DNA of 55,429 nt, taken from assembly GCA_902525585.1 (NCBI GenBank), contig CABZHQ010000010.1, positions 1 through 55,429 on the forward strand, given 5' to 3'. The notes beneath the pieces were generated by a model, which was not told the DNA's origin, did no database searches, and saw only the letters and a list, made by a program, of their open reading frames with translations. Numbering within the stretch: the first letter of the stretch is position 1; every line of letters begins with the position of its first letter. Shown piece after piece: positions 54,425 through 55,429 of the stretch. Made by a program: the position numbers and the translations under genes. The stretch is from an uncultured Prochlorococcus sp. (GTDB lineage Bacteria > Cyanobacteriota > Cyanobacteriia > PCC-6307 > Cyanobiaceae).

Positions 54425-54514
54425 TCTAACCTATATACTCTAAATTACGATGTGTAGTTTGTGAAACCCTTTTCATTAAAAATTTTATATCTTCATCAAA
54501 TATCCCAAAAACTA

Positions 54515-55098
54515 TTATTTTGCATTAATCGCTAATAAGGCAGTGCCAAATGAAGTAGTTTTTTTGCATGAAACTATTGGTATATTGATAATTTTTTCTC
54601 TTATTTTCCTCCATTGTGGGTTTTCTGAACCTCCACCAATAGTAATAATTTTTTTTGGAAGTGAACCTGTTAGTTCGCCAAGTTTTTCCCATCCTTTCAA
54701 TTCGATCTTGGCTAGCCCCTCGAATAATGCATGTAAATAAAGTGAGTCGCTTACTGGCCTTGGATCAAGTATAGGCTCTAAATTAGCATTATTGACAGGA
54801 AATCTCTCTCCTTTACTATTAAGAGGTAAAAGATTTAAAGAAGTATTTTTCGATGGATTAATTTGTCGACTGAGCTCCTTTATTTCTAAATCAGAAAAGA
54901 ACTGAGACAAGATACCGCATCCTGAATTTGATGCTCCACCACATATCCAATCGCCGTTTACTCTATGAATTGTAATTCCCTTTTTTTTTATAGGGTTATC
55001 AATAATTTTTTTAACTACGATAGTTGTTCCTAAAACAGTGAGACCATCTTTTTTGCCTAAACCTGCAGCTATTAAACCTGCATTAGAGTCAGTGGTGC
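54515..55098 (-). pseudogene. FGGY carbohydrate kinase, C-terminal part (broken at 55.1 kb)
   Basis: The frame is open from the stop at 54515 up to about 55105 on the minus strand, about 194 codons with no proper start. From the junction it reads TTDSNAGLIAAGLGKKDGL, then GTTIVVKK, CGGASNSGCGILSQFF and ITIGGGSENPQWRKI: the C-terminal FGGY domain, with its phosphate-binding and adenosine motifs. The family reads SGTTDSN here, but the window has S-R-TTDSN followed upstream by a stop. So the gene is interrupted exactly where homology to the C-terminal half begins. The missing N-terminal part appears on the other strand just beyond. The sugar substrate is unknown (xylulokinase-like). Confidence 0.85.
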
Positions 55099-55429
55099 GA
55101 GAATATCAATAATTAATCCTCATAAGAAATTAGTATATTCAAATTCAGTTCCTTATTCATACAGCTTTAAAAATCCAAATTCTTGGATCAATTCTTGTGA
55201 GAATCTCATAGCAAGTTTACCAATTGAGGTGAAAATTAACCTTAATAAATTAGCTATCTCCGGCACTTCAGGAACTTTAACAGCATCAAATTTGCAAGGA
55301 GAGCCGCTAGGAGAAGCAATACCTTATGACCAAGCATGTAGCGAAAATAATATCCTTCTTGAATCCTTAACTTCAGGAGAAGATCATCTGCGAACTCCAT
55401 ACAGTAGTCTTGCTAAGGCATTAAAACTA
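55091..55429 (+). pseudogene. FGGY carbohydrate kinase, N-terminal fragment in inverted orientation
   Basis: The plus-strand frame from 55091 runs open for 113 codons to the window end. It reads SGARISIINPHKKLV, then SWINSCENLIASL, LAISGTSGTLTASN, GEPLGEAIPYDQ and RTPYSSLAKAL. This is the N-terminal FGGY domain, starting a few residues after the usual GIDxGT and including the I-S-G-T-S-G-T segment. The start and roughly the first dozen residues are absent. It looks like the front of the same gene whose C-terminal half is on the minus strand, joined at about 55091-55098. The piece between them, perhaps 90 residues, is not in the window. Confidence 0.8.

Noticed and set aside
55080..55110. A phase-variable invertible switch in the kinase gene
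   Set aside because: There is no recombinase gene and no visible long inverted repeats around the junction, only about 8 bases of inferred microhomology. A technical chimera or one-off event is more likely.

Overview
The window is a stretch of a Prochlorococcus chromosome, most likely from the high-light-adapted group. The evidence is a very AT-rich sequence, tightly packed core genes and short intergenic gaps. Photosystem II small-subunit genes are present (psbH, psbN, psbI, psbK and psbE-F-L-J), together with Mg-chelatase chlD and the NDH-1 genes ndhC-K-J. A lone degenerate phycoerythrin beta gene sits beside a cpeS lyase, with no cpeA and no phycobilisome genes in view. I see no prophage, insertion sequence, CRISPR array, integrase or toxin-antitoxin module. 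No gap between genes exceeds about 250 bases.

Layout. 1-2.7 kb: psbH facing psbN and psbI, then an LptD/OstA-like outer-membrane protein. 2.7-7.3 kb: glyA-cinA-leuC-leuD on the minus strand. 7.3-13.4 kb: tRNA-Arg, two small conserved proteins, murJ, sfsA, amt1 behind an elaborate leader, and ispH. 13.5-20.1 kb: a DoxX protein, purH, an esterase, a DUF3155-like protein, a sensor kinase, cobS, tgt and psbK. 20.1-27.6 kb: an oxidoreductase, a CNNM/CorC protein, tRNA-Met, pyrE, ygfZ, a RecB-like nuclease, a phosphohexomutase and rdgB. 27.6-35.2 kb: carotenoid oxygenase, hisB, fabI, a thioredoxin-fold protein, an aminotransferase, photolyase, a Nudix hydrolase and folK. 35.2-44.6 kb: chlD, an Mce/MlaD-type transport pair, yvcK, ndhC-K-J, and the rubredoxin-ycf48-psbEFLJ photosystem II assembly cluster. 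44.6-54.5 kb: mtnP, a fused oxidoreductase-selD, cca, a UvrD/PcrA helicase, cpeB with cpeS, a TVP38-family membrane protein, a small secreted protein and tRNA-Phe. 54.5-55.4 kb: a carbohydrate kinase gene that folds back on itself.

How the genes fit together. The clearest functional unit is rubredoxin-ycf48-psbEFLJ, which covers assembly factors plus cytochrome b559 and its small partner subunits. It is transcribed away from ndhC-K-J across a 77-base divergent region that holds two palindromes. cpeB and cpeS face each other and form a relict phycoerythrin unit of substrate and lyase. None of the three tRNA genes encodes its 3' CCA, which matches the cca gene in the window. Tail-to-tail neighbours repeatedly touch or overlap, as expected of a streamlined genome.

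The most unusual structure is at the right end. The C-terminal half of an FGGY kinase reads on the minus strand, and the N-terminal part of apparently the same gene reads on the plus strand. They meet at about 55091-55098. This is best explained as a fold-back chimera from whole-genome amplification or assembly, although a real inversion cannot be excluded. I found no convincing new defence or mobile system. The other points worth checking are the amt1 leader, the palindromic divergent promoters, the selD fusion and an overlooked small gene upstream of cpeS.
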